Source: an uncultured Bacteroidota bacterium (lineage in GTDB: Bacteria > Bacteroidota > Bacteroidia > Bacteroidales > P3). From it: a stretch of 64,000 nucleotides of DNA. The translations under genes and the position numbers were made by a program. Shown one piece after another: positions 63,446-64,000 of this stretch. The stretch spans positions 1 to 64,000 of the forward strand of contig CADAWR010000003.1 of NCBI GenBank assembly GCA_902791695.1. Direction: 5' to 3'. The stretch's first letter is position 1, and the number at the start of each line of letters is the position of its first letter. Under the pieces are notes generated by a model, which searched no databases, had not been told where the DNA came from, and worked only from the letters and a program-made list of their open reading frames with translations.

Positions 63446-64000
63446 ATGGAAATAGATGTCGTTATAGTCACATACAACAGGCTACCAAAGTTAAAGAAAA
63501 CACTTGATTGCTACGAGAAACAAACAGTTCCCTTCAGGAATCTTATTATTGTGAATAATCATAGTTCTGATGGAACTATGGAATATCTGAAAGAATGGGA
63601 AAATACAAATACCCCTTTCAATAAAGTTATTATCCATACCAATGAGAATCTTGGAGGAGCTGGTGGCTTTTATATTGGCGAAAAGAAAGCTCTTTCGTTG
63701 AGCCCAGATTGGATTTTTATCGCCGACGACGATGCCTACCCAGAAGCCGATTTGATGGAGAAATTCCATCTTTTTGCCCAACAGCATCCCATTGACAATT
63801 ATTCCGCAGTATGTGCAACCGTACTGACACCCGATAGGGATATCGACATCTCGCATCGAAGCCACTACACAGTAACACCAACCAACCATTTTATCTGGGA
63901 TGCTTCGTCCCTCGAAGAGTATCAGAAACCATTCTTCAAAATAGACTTCCTTTCGTATGTCGGGCCATTCCTTAATGTTCGCGCCCTTAAAAAAGTGGGG
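63446..64000 (+). CDS. Glycosyltransferase family 2, GlfT2-like, 3' end outside the window
   Basis: The first 185 codons are present. The start at 63446 lies 7 bp after glf. VVIVTYNRLPKLKKTLDCY and VNNHSSDGTMEYL open the GT-A fold; NENLGGAGGFYIG and WIFIADDDAYPEADL carry the DDD metal motif and the GGAGGF signature of galactofuranosyltransferases. Position directly after glf fits a role in galactofuranose transfer. Confidence 0.85.
   Translation, partial: MEIDVVIVTYNRLPKLKKTLDCYEKQTVPFRNLIIVNNHSSDGTMEYLKEWENTNTPFNKVIIHTNENLGGAGGFYIGEKKALSLSPDWIFIADDDAYPEADLMEKFHLFAQQHPIDNYSAVCATVLTPDRDIDISHRSHYTVTPTNHFIWDASSLEEYQKPFFKIDFLSYVGPFLNVRALKKVG

Overview
The window looks like a chromosomal segment of a Bacteroidales bacterium. 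The evidence is Bacteroidetes-type promoters (TTTG, about 19 nt, TAnnTTTG) at many gene starts, two secreted giants ending in type IX secretion (T9SS) sorting domains, a UpxY-type NusG-like antiterminator heading a glycan operon, a DUF4271-hemD-rnpA-yidD block, and a KamB/KamC pair. No organism name can be assigned from sequence alone.

Layout. 1-495: intergenic, with an 11-bp-phased palindromic array and a consensus promoter. 496-8655: export and sugar operon of wza-like lipoprotein, wzc-like tyrosine kinase with a (YG)15 tail, rmlA, rmlC, rmlD, a WbpD-like acetyltransferase and a FlaA1/WbpM-like dehydratase. 8665-13544: secreted lamin-tail protein (-), VWA-like membrane protein and Wzx-like flippase (+), small lipoprotein (-). 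13566-22477: minus-strand block of lepA, an FMN-binding protein, a 1576-aa T9SS adhesin and a PNGase F-like deglycosylase. 22577-25354: DUF4271, hemD with a histone-like tail, rnpA, yidD. 25611-28757: a conserved unknown gene followed by kamB and kamC. 29316-45044: one minus-strand gene for a T9SS cargo of about 5240 residues with more than fifty cysteine-containing repeats. 45983-46070: tRNA-Ser(GGA). 46177-47814: an M49-like metallopeptidase lipoprotein. 48766-64000 (runs off the end): UpxY-led glycan operon with a sugar transferase, Wzm/Wzt exporter, GDP-fucose genes, a radical SAM protein, a pyruvyltransferase family protein, several glycosyltransferases, glf and a second copy of the unknown family.

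How the parts fit. The two glycan loci together could supply dTDP-rhamnose (rmlB is not in the window), GDP-fucose, UDP-galactofuranose and a modified amino-uronic acid. Polymers could leave by a Wzx/Wza/Wzc route or by the Wzm/Wzt ABC route. T9SS cargo of this order is often anchored on a surface glycan, so glycan genes near T9SS cargo is a plausible functional mix, but that link is inference.

The least explained content lies between genes. Five arrays of 11-bp-phased units, four of them with CCG/CGG cores and a mirror-image layout, lie in intergenic regions; two immediately precede the two copies of the unknown gene family. Separately, three clusters of GCCCCGCAGGGGC / CCGTGGGC...GCCCACGG palindromes are each arranged in mirror image around a central hairpin. 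From about 55,540 the DNA becomes visibly AT-richer, starting inside wzt, which suggests that the distal part of the glycan locus was exchanged.
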